The notes beneath the pieces were generated by a model. That model was given only the letters and a program-made list of their open reading frames with translations. It was not told where the DNA came from and did no database searches. This document shows positions 8,182 to 16,315 of a stretch of 64,000 nucleotides of DNA, piece after piece. Each line of letters opens with the position of its first letter. Position 1 is the stretch's first letter. The stretch is from Paracoccus zhejiangensis (GTDB lineage Bacteria; Pseudomonadota; Alphaproteobacteria; Rhodobacterales; Rhodobacteraceae): assembly GCF_002847445.1 (NCBI RefSeq), contig NZ_CP025430.1, positions 1,736,001 through 1,800,000 on the forward strand. Direction: 5' to 3'. Position numbers and translations under genes: made by a program.

Positions 8182-8694
8182 TCAGAAGGCCGGTTCGGCC
8201 GGTTCCTGCACGTCCACGTCGCGTTCCCAGCCCTCGTTTTCCAGCTTCAGGCTCTGGATGGCGACGGCATTCGCGTTGCTGTCCAGTTCCGGCAGCGCCT
8301 GATATTCCGACACCCAGCAGCGATAGATCTTGTAGGCGATCGCCAGCTGCCCGGCCTCGTTATACATCTCGAGGATGATGTCCTTGCGGAAGTTGCTGAG
8401 CGAGCTTTCCGCCCCCAGACCCGCGCCGAAGGACCAGACCTTGTTGGCCCAGGCCTCGAATTCCGGGTCATGGGTCACGCCGCGTTCCAGCGTGATCGGC
8501 TCGAACTTGGACCGTCCCGGCGACTTGCGCCCGGTCGAGGGATCGCCGCCCACCCGGTGTTCCACCACCTCGGTCGTGCGCTTCAAGGCGCTGACCTTGG
8601 AGATGCCGGCGACGAAGCGGGCATCCCACCGGACGCGGAACTTGAAGTTCTTATAAGGGTCGAAGCGCTGCGTATTGACGCTGAATTCGGCCAT
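8182..8694 (-). CDS. eCIS inner tube protein (gp19 / Afp1-like)
   Basis: The protein has 170 residues and belongs to the T4 gp19-like tail tube family: DPYKNFKFRVRWDARFVAGI near the start, TEVVEHRVGGD, KFEPITLERGVTHDPEFEAW, and the C-terminal YRCWVSEYQALPELD then ALPELDSNANAVAIQSLKLE. The subunits stack as hexamers to form the rigid tube pushed into the target. The length equals the usual Afp1/Pvc1 size. ATG 8694 has a GAGGGAG site. It lies 18 nt after the sheath gene, so the two most abundant particle proteins are made first in the operon, and a strong hairpin follows its stop. Only one tube gene lies in this window; other systems have two or three. Confidence 0.92.
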   Translation of the reverse strand: MAEFSVNTQRFDPYKNFKFRVRWDARFVAGISKVSALKRTTEVVEHRVGGDPSTGRKSPGRSKFEPITLERGVTHDPEFEAWANKVWSFGAGLGAESSLSNFRKDIILEMYNEAGQLAIAYKIYRCWVSEYQALPELDSNANAVAIQSLKLENEGWERDVDVQEPAEPAF

Positions 8695-8712
8695 GTGACC
8701 TGCTCCCTCGCG

Positions 8713-11013
8713 CTAGACTTGGCTTTGCCCAGCAATCTGCTGGATTGAGATGACGACGAATTCCGCCGGCTTCAGCGGCGCGAAGCCGACATGTATGTTG
8801 ACGATGCCCAGATCGATATCGGCCTGCGTGGTGGTGCTGGAATCGCATTTCACGAAGAAGGCCTCGCGCGGGGTGGCGCCCTGAAAGGCGCCCTGGCGGA
8901 ACATGTTCTGCAGGAACGACCCCACGGCCAGCCGGATCTGCGCCCAGAGCGGCTCGTCATTGGGTTCGAACACCGCGAATTGCGTGCCGCGATAGAGGCT
9001 TTCCTCGATGAACAGCGCGACGCGCCGCACCGGAACATATTTCCACTCGCTCGCCCGCGCATCCGCCCCGACCAGCGTCCGCGCGCCCCAGCTGACGGTG
9101 CCGAAGACCGGGAAGCTGCGGATGCAGTTGAGCCCCAACGGGTTCAGCACGCCGTTTTCCTGATCGGTCAGCACGTAATCCAGCGCCTGCACGCCCCTCA
9201 GGCCTGCCTCGATCCCGGCGGGTGCCTTCCAGATCCCCCGCGCGCCATCGGTCCGCGCCCAGAGCCCGGCCATCAGCCCGGAATTCGGGAAGGATCGAAG
9301 CCGGCCGTTCTGCAGCGGGTCGGACAGGCGGATGCGGGGGAAATAGGCCACTGCGTTGTTTGATTTCAGCGAGGTATTGGCCGCATCATTCACCCAGTCC
9401 CGCGCCTCGGTCAGCGTGTCCACATTGGGATCGATGTCGACGATGAGCATCGACCGGCGTTCCTCGGCATAGGCGACGCCAGCCGCGAGAACCGGAATGG
9501 AATGGGTGCCGGGGTAAAGCAGGATGTTGAAGAGATCGGCATCCTCCAGCGCGAAAGTGCCGGTCTTTGCCGTGCGGTCGCCGATGAAGGTGGCATCGGC
9601 GGCGGGCGGCGCGCCGTCGCTGCCGGGCGTTCCCGCCTGCTGCGAGCCTGCCGACAGTCCGATCCCCGGCTGCCACGCGGCGATGTTGCGGATGAACGTG
9701 TTGTCAGGCGCCGCCGCTCCGCCGGTCAGCCCCAGTTCCGCCGCCCCTGCGCCGTCGCAGTCGAAGCCCTGCCCCGGCACCGAGGCCTGCGCCGGGATGA
9801 GGACCAGCGTGTCATCGACGATCTCGACCCGCGCCCCGGCAAACCCCGGCAGACCGCTGGCCGCGAGCCCAGCCTGGATCTGCGCCCGCGCTGCGCCTAG
9901 CGAGGCAGGCACCGGATTGAGCAGCACCGTCACCGTGGCGATGGCCGCGCCCGAGACCGCGCCGGCGGCGGTCAGGTTCACCAGATGGATGTTCACCGGG
10001 TCATTCAGGCTGAGGCCGAGCGCCGAGAAATCCGGGATACGGTCGCCCGTCGTGCCGCTGGCCACCGGCCGGGTCTCGCGCGCGCCGGCGATCTCGTGCC
10101 CGCCATTGACCGTGCCAAGCCCCAGCACCGCCGCCGCATTCTGGCTGGCCGCATTACGCAGGATGACCGAGGATTGCCGCCCGCTGCTGCCCGAGACGAC
10201 CGACAGCACGCCGGCAGTATTCGTCACCGTCACCCCGGTCACGCCGTCGATGGCGTTGATCCGCTGCTCCAGCCGCGCGCGCAGCGCCGCCACATCGGCC
10301 AGATCATTCGCCGCATCGAACAGCCGGATCTCGGTCGAAGGCCCGCCATCGATCGAGACATTCAGCCGCCGCGTATCGGCGGTCAGCCCGGTCACGTCGG
10401 CATTGGTCAGCGTCTCGCCGCTGGTGGAACTGGCATTGATGGTGCCGGCGAGCCCGCCATCGGTCAGCCGGATCAGGTCCGAGGCGGCATTGACGGCAGC
10501 GATGGCATAGGTCGGCGCGAGGTCGTTCATCGACAGGTTCCGATGGGTCTCGGTCCGCAGCGCCACCAGCCGCCCGTTCCGCTCGCCCAGCTCGGCCACG
10601 GTCAGGTTGAAACTATTGACCGGATCGGCGGTGGCGTAATCGACCGAGAGGATCAGGTTGTTGCCCCAGACCCCCTCGCTCGACGCCTCGGCCACGAGGG
10701 TTACCGAGCCGTTCGCCGCCTCGAGGCTGACCGAGGCCGCCTGCGCCCCTTCGGCCACGCGGACGATCCAGGCCGTGCCGCCGCCGTTCAGGAAGAAATG
10801 GCTGACCGCATAGGACAGGTCGCTGTCGAGATCGAGGCCGCCGAAAGCGCGCTCGAAATCGGCGAAGCTGAACACCTGCCTTGCCTCGTCGACCGGGCCG
10901 CGGGCGGTATAGCCGATGAAGGCCGCGATCGAGGTCGGCACCGCGGCAATCGCGCGCGACCCGCTTGGCACCTCCTGAATGTAGACCCCGGGATAGGAAA
11001 CGGATACGGCCAT
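8713..11013 (-). CDS. eCIS contractile tail sheath protein
   Basis: The protein has 766 residues, starting MAVSVSYPGVYIQEVPSGSR, the classic opening of Afp2/Pvc2/gp18-like sheath proteins. ATG 11013 was chosen over an in-frame ATG 48 bp upstream because GGGAG precedes it at correct spacing and the family starts here. The C-terminus has the conserved attachment domain: GTVSWGARTLVGADARASEW, VPVRRVALFIEESLYRGTQF, and LRLAVG-type helices ending in FAPLKPAEFVVISIQQ. The middle (about residues 160-460) is a large Ser/Thr/Ala-rich, strand-predicted insertion that makes this protein longer than the roughly 350-500 residues common for sheath proteins and would sit on the outer surface. It is the first gene of the operon visible here. 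Confidence 0.93.
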   Translation of the reverse strand: MAVSVSYPGVYIQEVPSGSRAIAAVPTSIAAFIGYTARGPVDEARQVFSFADFERAFGGLDLDSDLSYAVSHFFLNGGGTAWIVRVAEGAQAASVSLEAANGSVTLVAEASSEGVWGNNLILSVDYATADPVNSFNLTVAELGERNGRLVALRTETHRNLSMNDLAPTYAIAAVNAASDLIRLTDGGLAGTINASSTSGETLTNADVTGLTADTRRLNVSIDGGPSTEIRLFDAANDLADVAALRARLEQRINAIDGVTGVTVTNTAGVLSVVSGSSGRQSSVILRNAASQNAAAVLGLGTVNGGHEIAGARETRPVASGTTGDRIPDFSALGLSLNDPVNIHLVNLTAAGAVSGAAIATVTVLLNPVPASLGAARAQIQAGLAASGLPGFAGARVEIVDDTLVLIPAQASVPGQGFDCDGAGAAELGLTGGAAAPDNTFIRNIAAWQPGIGLSAGSQQAGTPGSDGAPPAADATFIGDRTAKTGTFALEDADLFNILLYPGTHSIPVLAAGVAYAEERRSMLIVDIDPNVDTLTEARDWVNDAANTSLKSNNAVAYFPRIRLSDPLQNGRLRSFPNSGLMAGLWARTDGARGIWKAPAGIEAGLRGVQALDYVLTDQENGVLNPLGLNCIRSFPVFGTVSWGARTLVGADARASEWKYVPVRRVALFIEESLYRGTQFAVFEPNDEPLWAQIRLAVGSFLQNMFRQGAFQGATPREAFFVKCDSSTTTQADIDLGIVNIHVGFAPLKPAEFVVISIQQIAGQSQV

Positions 11014-11541
11014 CTTCGTGACTCCCGTCCTGTGAAGTGCAGCATGTGCAAGCAAAGGCACCGTCAGCGCCGATCCGGCCCGCCCGGTTGTCGAGACAAG
11101 TTCTGGATGCGAAAGCGGAGCAACGCGGCAACCGGGGACTGCTGTCTACCCAAACGCCCCTGATCCCACAGATCGAGAAGCCACTGCCGGGACTTCCGCG
11201 AAGGGTTCCGGGGCCGTGACTGCGCGAGCGGTGAAAAATCAGGGGTAATTCTGGCCGGATGGTCAAGAAAATGACGATTCGAGTCAAGGGAATTAACGGA
11301 ATGGATCACAACTGCAGCGCGCAGTGCCGTCACGGTTCACTCGGCCGGACGCCTGATTTGTTCAATTACCATAGGTTGTATCATGTCTGCGATCCATTCA
11401 ACGCGAGTATTGCAGATCCTGCACAATCCTGACGGGCTAGGCCATTGACGGTTTACCTTACGTTAATTACAATGACTTAATCACCGGAAAAAGGTGAATC
11501 CGGCCCGGCCAAAGGCCGTAAATTCCGCGCAGGGGACGTTC
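11014..11541. other. 528-bp divergent intergenic region
   Basis: The region lies between the sheath gene (minus) and the 217-aa gene (plus). It is visibly less GC-rich than the genes around it. The plus-strand promoter is listed separately. On the minus strand a few TTGAC-like hexamers (around 11260-11290) could serve the eCIS operon, but none has a good partner -10, so I do not call one. I found no open frame with coding character and no clear long inverted repeat. Confidence 0.6.
11445..11473 (+). promoter_or_regulatory. sigma70-type promoter for the DyP/P450 operon
   Basis: TTGACG (11445-11450), a 17-bp spacer and TACAAT (11468-11473) give a near-consensus housekeeping promoter. Transcription would start near 11480, leaving a leader of about 60 nt before ATG 11542. 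Confidence 0.7.
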
Positions 11542-12195
11542 ATGTCGAACATCGCTGGTAAAGCCTATGCCATGAACGTCATCACGCCGAGCAGCCCCAG
11601 GATCACCTGGACCAACCGGCTTCTGTTTATGGCGGCGCGCGGCCTGCCGCGAAATTTGCTTGGACTGCTGGGGCTTTCGATCATTCACTTCGCCCGGTGG
11701 GTGATCATCCGGCCGAAGGACTGGCCCGATCTGGGACAGGGCAAGCAGAACCTGAAAAACGACTATGTCCTGTTCTGCTCGAACTTCAACGGTACCTGGG
11801 ATCAATATATCGACGCGTTTTCCGACGGTATCCCCAAGGGGCTGAACCTGTTCTGGTACTCTGCGACAAAATATCCGCAATCGATTCCGATCACCGATTT
11901 CAAACGCTATATCACCTATAATCAGATCAATACTGATTTCTACTATAACGCGACTCCGGGCTCGGCGCAGCGCGACGTGAAGGCGGGGCTGCGCGTTTAT
12001 GACGCGGTGCTGGAATTGGCCGAGGCCCACAAGACCCAGACGCCCGAGGAGTTCGCGAAAACCTATCGCACCGCCATGTTCAAGATCCAGCATTCCCTGG
12101 GCGAACCGGGGCTGGGCCCGGTGGCCAGCCTCGATACCGAGCGCGCCGATATCAACCGCGGCGCCTATCGCAGCGACGATAGCTACGGCGCATGA
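11542..12195 (+). CDS. unrecognised protein (217 aa), first gene of the DyP/P450 operon
   Basis: ATG 11542 has AGGGGAC upstream; an in-frame ATG at 11494 is less likely because it lies within about 15 nt of the predicted transcript start. The protein has a hydrophobic, possibly membrane-contacting helix (residues 25-56). It then has HFARWVII at 49-56 and DYVLFCSNFNGTWDQY at 74-89, followed by WYSATKYPQSIP and NQINTDFYYNATPGSAQRDV. The HFAR and YVLFCS pieces have weak counterparts in the next gene, suggesting a shared alpha/beta (perhaps ferredoxin-like) fold. No catalytic motif is recognisable. Because it heads an operon with two haem enzymes, it may help bind a lipid or other hydrophobic substrate. 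That is inference only. Confidence 0.75.
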   Translation: MSNIAGKAYAMNVITPSSPRITWTNRLLFMAARGLPRNLLGLLGLSIIHFARWVIIRPKDWPDLGQGKQNLKNDYVLFCSNFNGTWDQYIDAFSDGIPKGLNLFWYSATKYPQSIPITDFKRYITYNQINTDFYYNATPGSAQRDVKAGLRVYDAVLELAEAHKTQTPEEFAKTYRTAMFKIQHSLGEPGLGPVASLDTERADINRGAYRSDDSYGA

Positions 12196-12219
12196 GCAAC
12201 CACATGCAGGGGCTTTGAC

Positions 12220-13242
12220 ATGGCGGATCTTGACAGCGGGCACATCTTCCTGACCACGCTCGCCCCGATCAAGGGCGTGAATGCCGAAAGCGGCACCGGC
12301 ATCTCGCACGAGCAGCGGGTGCGGATTGCGCTGGCGCAGCTGCCCACCGCGCTGCAATCACCGGCAACGCAAGGCATTGGCATCAACAGCCCCCTAGCCC
12401 GGAACCGGCGCACCCACCTGGCGCGGATGTTCGTGCTGAGCGATATCGTCTATAACGGCCGCAACCCTCAGAACCCGCTGGTCGCCACGGCCAAGGGGAT
12501 CGACCCGGTGGACCCTCTGCCCATCGACCAGTTGAGCACCGCCTACTTGGTCTTCTGCGCCGATGTGGATGCCATCGTGAATGACGGCGACCCCCTGCCC
12601 CACAACCTGACGAAGGCGCAGCAAAAGGCGGTCCGGGCCTCTTATGCGCGCAAGCTGTGGGATACGATGGGAGACGAGCTGCAGGACATCTACCAGAACT
12701 GCGTCGGCTTCGAGGGCGTGAAGACGGCGGATGATTTCGCCGCCTATCTCGACAAATGCCATGTCGAGACCACCATGCCCTTCCACGACTATTACCTCGA
12801 CCTGCCCAAGTTCAACGAGTTGAACACCAAGCTTCTCCTGGGCGCGGTCCTGGTGCCGGCGGCGATTGCCGTCCTGTCGCTGTTGTTGCGCATCTTCGGG
12901 ATGCTGCACCTGCCGATGCTGGGCTTCAGTACCTTCTGGACCTTCGTGGTCGCCGCCGTGGTGACAGTGGTCGTGGCGCTGCTGGCCATCGCCTATGCGC
13001 TGCGAAACGGGGCGAAGCCCCTGCCACCGGCGAAACATGACGACCTCCCCTCGGTTCTGAAGGGGCTATATGTGCAGCAGACCTTCTCGGATTTCGTCAT
13101 CGACCATCAGGCCGCCGAGCCGAACGAGCTGCACCGCGCCTTTGGCGATTACCTCGCCCGGCACCGACCCGAGAACAAGATGTCCCCGACCCAGACCCCC
13201 GGCGTGATCTCGATCAGGGCCGAGGGCGGCATCACCCTCTAA
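12220..13242 (+). CDS. unrecognised protein with two C-terminal membrane helices (340 aa)
   Basis: Starts at ATG 12220 behind GGGG, 24 nt after the previous stop. The N-terminal 200 residues are soluble: HIFLTTLAPIK, HLARMFVL at 66-73, AYLVFCADVDA at 108-118, then a helical part around YARKLWDTMGDELQDIYQNC. Residues about 205-262 form two strongly hydrophobic helices separated by a short loop (FGMLHLPMLGFST). The roughly 75-residue C-tail contains GLYVQQTFSDFVIDHQ. The HxAR and YxxFC elements parallel those of the 217-aa protein, so the two may be distant paralogues. Likely a membrane-anchored partner of the downstream peroxidase or P450. No family name is offered. Confidence 0.75.
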   Translation: MADLDSGHIFLTTLAPIKGVNAESGTGISHEQRVRIALAQLPTALQSPATQGIGINSPLARNRRTHLARMFVLSDIVYNGRNPQNPLVATAKGIDPVDPLPIDQLSTAYLVFCADVDAIVNDGDPLPHNLTKAQQKAVRASYARKLWDTMGDELQDIYQNCVGFEGVKTADDFAAYLDKCHVETTMPFHDYYLDLPKFNELNTKLLLGAVLVPAAIAVLSLLLRIFGMLHLPMLGFSTFWTFVVAAVVTVVVALLAIAYALRNGAKPLPPAKHDDLPSVLKGLYVQQTFSDFVIDHQAAEPNELHRAFGDYLARHRPENKMSPTQTPGVISIRAEGGITL

Positions 13243-13257
13243 GACTGGACCTCGCCT

Positions 13258-14934
13258 ATGCAACGCAGCCTGGACCTGGACGACATACAGGGCAACGTGA
13301 CCCGCGCCTATGGGCGCTATGCCTTCCCCTTCTCGCGATCCTTCTTCCTGAACATTCAGGACTGCGGCAAGGGCCGGCAATTCGTCGATGCGGTGCGCAA
13401 GAAGGTCACCACCAGCGCGACCTGGACCGAGGCCACCAAGCCGCGCTGCACGGTGAATATCGGCTTCACCTTCTTCGGCCTCTACAAGCTTCTGGTGCCG
13501 CAGCGTACCCTGCGCGACATGCCGGAAGAGTTCATCTCGGGCATGCGCGACCGGGCCTTCCTGCTGGGTGACCGCGACCCCGGCAAGACCGAGGCCGAGG
13601 CCAAGGGCTGGGACGCGCATTGGGACCCGATCTGGCAGCAGAACCGCATCGGTGACGGCGATATCGGCAATGACAACGTCCATATCTGGGTGTCCTTCAA
13701 CGCCCAGCTGAAGGAACTCGGCAAGGCCGAGCCGGTCGACGAGCTGGAAAAGGAATGCCAGTGGCTGCGCGATCTTTGCGACCATCTGGCCGGCGGCGTC
13801 CGCATCATTCCCCATAACGGCCGGGCGGGCGATCAGGAATACCAGGAGGGCTCGGTTCTTTTCGTCCAGCGCGGCGACAAGCTGATCCCGACGCCGAACG
13901 AGCATTTCGGCTTTACCGACGCCATCGGCGACCCGGTCTTTCGCGGGCAGTTGAGCGATGCCGAAGCGAAGGACGCCGTCATCGGCACCGGCAAATGGAT
14001 GAACGCCAAGACCGGCTGGCAGCCGATCGAGCCGGGCGAGTTCGTGCTTGGTCATCCCGATGAAAGCCAGGAACTGCCGCCCATCGCGCGGCCGCCGGAA
14101 TTCATGACCAACGGCACCTTCATGTCCTATCGCAAGCTGCACCAGAATGTCGGCTCGTTCGAGGCGGTGGTGGCGGAAGAAGCCCGGACCTATGCCAAGT
14201 TGCAGGCCATCGACGAGCCCGAGGCGCGCGAGACCCTGCGCGCCAAGATGTGCGGGCGCTGGTCGGACGGGGTGCCGCTGGCGCAGGCGCCGACCTATGC
14301 CGAATGGCAGGCGATGAGCGAGAAGCTGGGCTTCAACGTCGCCGATCCGGTTCAGGCGCTGTGGAACAAGCTGAACTACATCCGCTCGCCCGAGGCGTCG
14401 AATTTCCGCTATGCCGATGACATGCTGGGCTACAAGACCCCGCTTGGCGCGCATATCCGGCGGATGAACACCCGCGACTACATGGACCCGCTGAACCAGA
14501 CCGGCATCGACCCGGCGACCGGCTGCCAGTTCGCCAATCCGAATGCCACCCACGGGCTGAACAAGCGCCGCCGCATCCTGCGCCGCGGCCTGCCCTACGG
14601 CCCGCCGCCGGGGGCAGAGAAGACCGACGAGACTGAACAGGGCGTGGCGATGATCTCGATGTGCGCCAGCCTGCAGCGGCAGTTCGAATTCGTGCAGCAG
14701 CAATGGATCCAATACGGGCTGGATTTCCATCAGGGCAATGACACCTGCCCGATGCTGGGCAATCACCACCAGCACAAGCGCTTCTCGATCCAGTCCGACC
14801 CGGCCTCGGGCAAGCCGCCCTTCATCATGAGCAAACTACGAACCTTCGTGGAATGCCGGGGCGGGGATTACTTCTTCGTCCCCTCGCTGACATCGCTGAG
14901 GATGATGGCGATGGGCATCATCGACCCGACCTGA
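13258..14934 (+). CDS. DyP-type haem peroxidase
   Basis: The protein has 558 residues with the DyP hallmarks. The N-terminal DIQGNVTRAYGRY opening is followed by FFLNIQD and NIGFTFFGLYKLLVP. The distal GxxD motif is present as HFGFTDAIGDP, with catalytic Asp at 221. The proximal haem ligand is in PLGAHIRRMN, with His at about 399. DyP enzymes use H2O2 to oxidise dyes, phenolics or other donors. It has no Tat or Sec signal, so it should be cytoplasmic, perhaps held at the membrane by the preceding gene product. The length is larger than the usual 300-500 residues; an extra C-terminal part contains HHQHKRFSIQSDP. Spacing to neighbours is 15 and 22 nt. The substrate is unknown. Confidence 0.9.
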   Translation: MQRSLDLDDIQGNVTRAYGRYAFPFSRSFFLNIQDCGKGRQFVDAVRKKVTTSATWTEATKPRCTVNIGFTFFGLYKLLVPQRTLRDMPEEFISGMRDRAFLLGDRDPGKTEAEAKGWDAHWDPIWQQNRIGDGDIGNDNVHIWVSFNAQLKELGKAEPVDELEKECQWLRDLCDHLAGGVRIIPHNGRAGDQEYQEGSVLFVQRGDKLIPTPNEHFGFTDAIGDPVFRGQLSDAEAKDAVIGTGKWMNAKTGWQPIEPGEFVLGHPDESQELPPIARPPEFMTNGTFMSYRKLHQNVGSFEAVVAEEARTYAKLQAIDEPEARETLRAKMCGRWSDGVPLAQAPTYAEWQAMSEKLGFNVADPVQALWNKLNYIRSPEASNFRYADDMLGYKTPLGAHIRRMNTRDYMDPLNQTGIDPATGCQFANPNATHGLNKRRRILRRGLPYGPPPGAEKTDETEQGVAMISMCASLQRQFEFVQQQWIQYGLDFHQGNDTCPMLGNHHQHKRFSIQSDPASGKPPFIMSKLRTFVECRGGDYFFVPSLTSLRMMAMGIIDPT

Positions 14935-14956
14935 AGCCCCCCACAAGGAGACGGGC

Positions 14957-16309
14957 ATGATTTCTGCCATTCGCAACGCGGTCATGACGCCCCTCGCGGT
15001 GCTGACCGTCTGGCTCGAGGGGCTGTGGGGGCTGCTGCAGGTGCTAGCCCTTGGGGCGAAGGCCGCGATGGGCGGCAAGGCCAAGCTGGCCGAGACGTTC
15101 AAGCAGCCGGCCACGCAGCGCAAGGTGTTCCAGGTGCTGCGCGCCTTCTGGCCGAACCTGTCGCTGAAGCGGCAGTTGGTGAAAGCCTATGACAACAGCG
15201 GCACCGTCATCGTCACCCGCAGCGATGACTGCCTCGACGTGCTGAACCGCAACGAGGATTTCGAGGTCGTCTATGGCAGCCGGATGCGCAAGCTGACGGA
15301 TGGCGAGAACTTCTTTCTCGGGATGCAGCCGGGCTGGGATTATACCCGCGACACCTCGGCCATGCGCCTTGCCGCGCGGCGGACCGATGTGGCCGAGATC
15401 GTCTTGCCCCGCGCCACTGAACTGGCGGGCGAACTGGTCGCGGCCAGTGGCGGCAAACTGGACCTGCCGGCGCAGTTGGGACTGCAGGTGCCCTGGGACA
15501 TGACCGACCGCTATTTCGGCGTGGGCGGCCCGGATGCGGCGACGATGAAGGAATGGACCACCATCCTCTTCTGGTATCTCTTCGAGGACCTGCCCGCCGA
15601 TCCCGAACTGGACCGCCGCGCCATGGCGGCGGCCAAGGGGATGCGCGACTATCTCGACGGGGCCATCGCCGCACGCAAGGCCAGCCCCACCGAGACGCCC
15701 GACATCCTGAACCGCTGCCTTTCGCTGCAATCCGCCGGCACGCCGGGGATGAGCAATCTGGGCATCCGCAACAACCTGCTGGGCCTGCTGATCGGCGCGA
15801 TCCCGACGATTTCCAAGGCCAGTTGCTATGCGATGGACGAGCTGTTGAACCGCCCGGACATGCTGGCCCGCGCGCATCAGGCGGCGGTTGATGGCGATGA
15901 CGCGCTGCTGGCCAATTGCATCTGGGAGGCGCTGCGCTTCACCCCGCATAACCCGGTCATCTATCGCCGCGCGGCGCGGGATACGGTGATCGCCCGCGAT
16001 ACCTTGCGCGAGGTGAAGGTGGCGAAGGGCCAGATGGTCTTTGCCGCCACGGCCTCGGCGATGTTCGACCGATATGCCGTCGAAGCCCCGAACGAGTTCC
16101 GCACCGACCGGCGGTTCGAGACCTACATCATCTGGGGCTATGGCATGCATACCTGCTTTGGCGCGGCCATCAACGAGGCGGTGATCCCGGCGGTGCTGAA
16201 GCCGGTGCTGGCGCAGAAGAACCTGCGCCGCGCGCGGGGTGCGGCGGGCCAGATCGACACCGGCCCGACGCCCCATCCGCAGCATTTCCGTCTCGAGTTC
16301 GACCGCTGA
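14957..16309 (+). CDS. cytochrome P450 with non-canonical I-helix
   Basis: The protein has 450 residues; ATG 14957 follows AAGGAG. P450 signatures are the ExxR motif E324-ALR-327 and the haem loop WGYGMHTCFG with thiolate Cys400. Two features are unusual. Residues 8-34 are hydrophobic and may dip into a membrane, rare for bacterial P450s. The I-helix region reads GAIPTISKA at 280-288, with Pro283 where O2-activating P450s have an acid-threonine pair. Loss of that pair is known in peroxygenases (CYP152) and in hydroperoxide-rearranging P450s (CYP74, prostacyclin synthase). With no ferredoxin or reductase gene nearby and a peroxidase just upstream, it probably uses peroxides or lipid hydroperoxides. 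Family call firm, chemistry inferred. Confidence 0.9.
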   Translation: MISAIRNAVMTPLAVLTVWLEGLWGLLQVLALGAKAAMGGKAKLAETFKQPATQRKVFQVLRAFWPNLSLKRQLVKAYDNSGTVIVTRSDDCLDVLNRNEDFEVVYGSRMRKLTDGENFFLGMQPGWDYTRDTSAMRLAARRTDVAEIVLPRATELAGELVAASGGKLDLPAQLGLQVPWDMTDRYFGVGGPDAATMKEWTTILFWYLFEDLPADPELDRRAMAAAKGMRDYLDGAIAARKASPTETPDILNRCLSLQSAGTPGMSNLGIRNNLLGLLIGAIPTISKASCYAMDELLNRPDMLARAHQAAVDGDDALLANCIWEALRFTPHNPVIYRRAARDTVIARDTLREVKVAKGQMVFAATASAMFDRYAVEAPNEFRTDRRFETYIIWGYGMHTCFGAAINEAVIPAVLKPVLAQKNLRRARGAAGQIDTGPTPHPQHFRLEFDR

Positions 16310-16315
16310 ACGGCC

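Noticed and set aside
1-11013. Type VI secretion system or contractile prophage
   Set aside because: No TssB/TssC, TssM, ClpV, capsid or terminase genes. DUF4255, DUF4157 and the Afp15-type ATPase point to eCIS.
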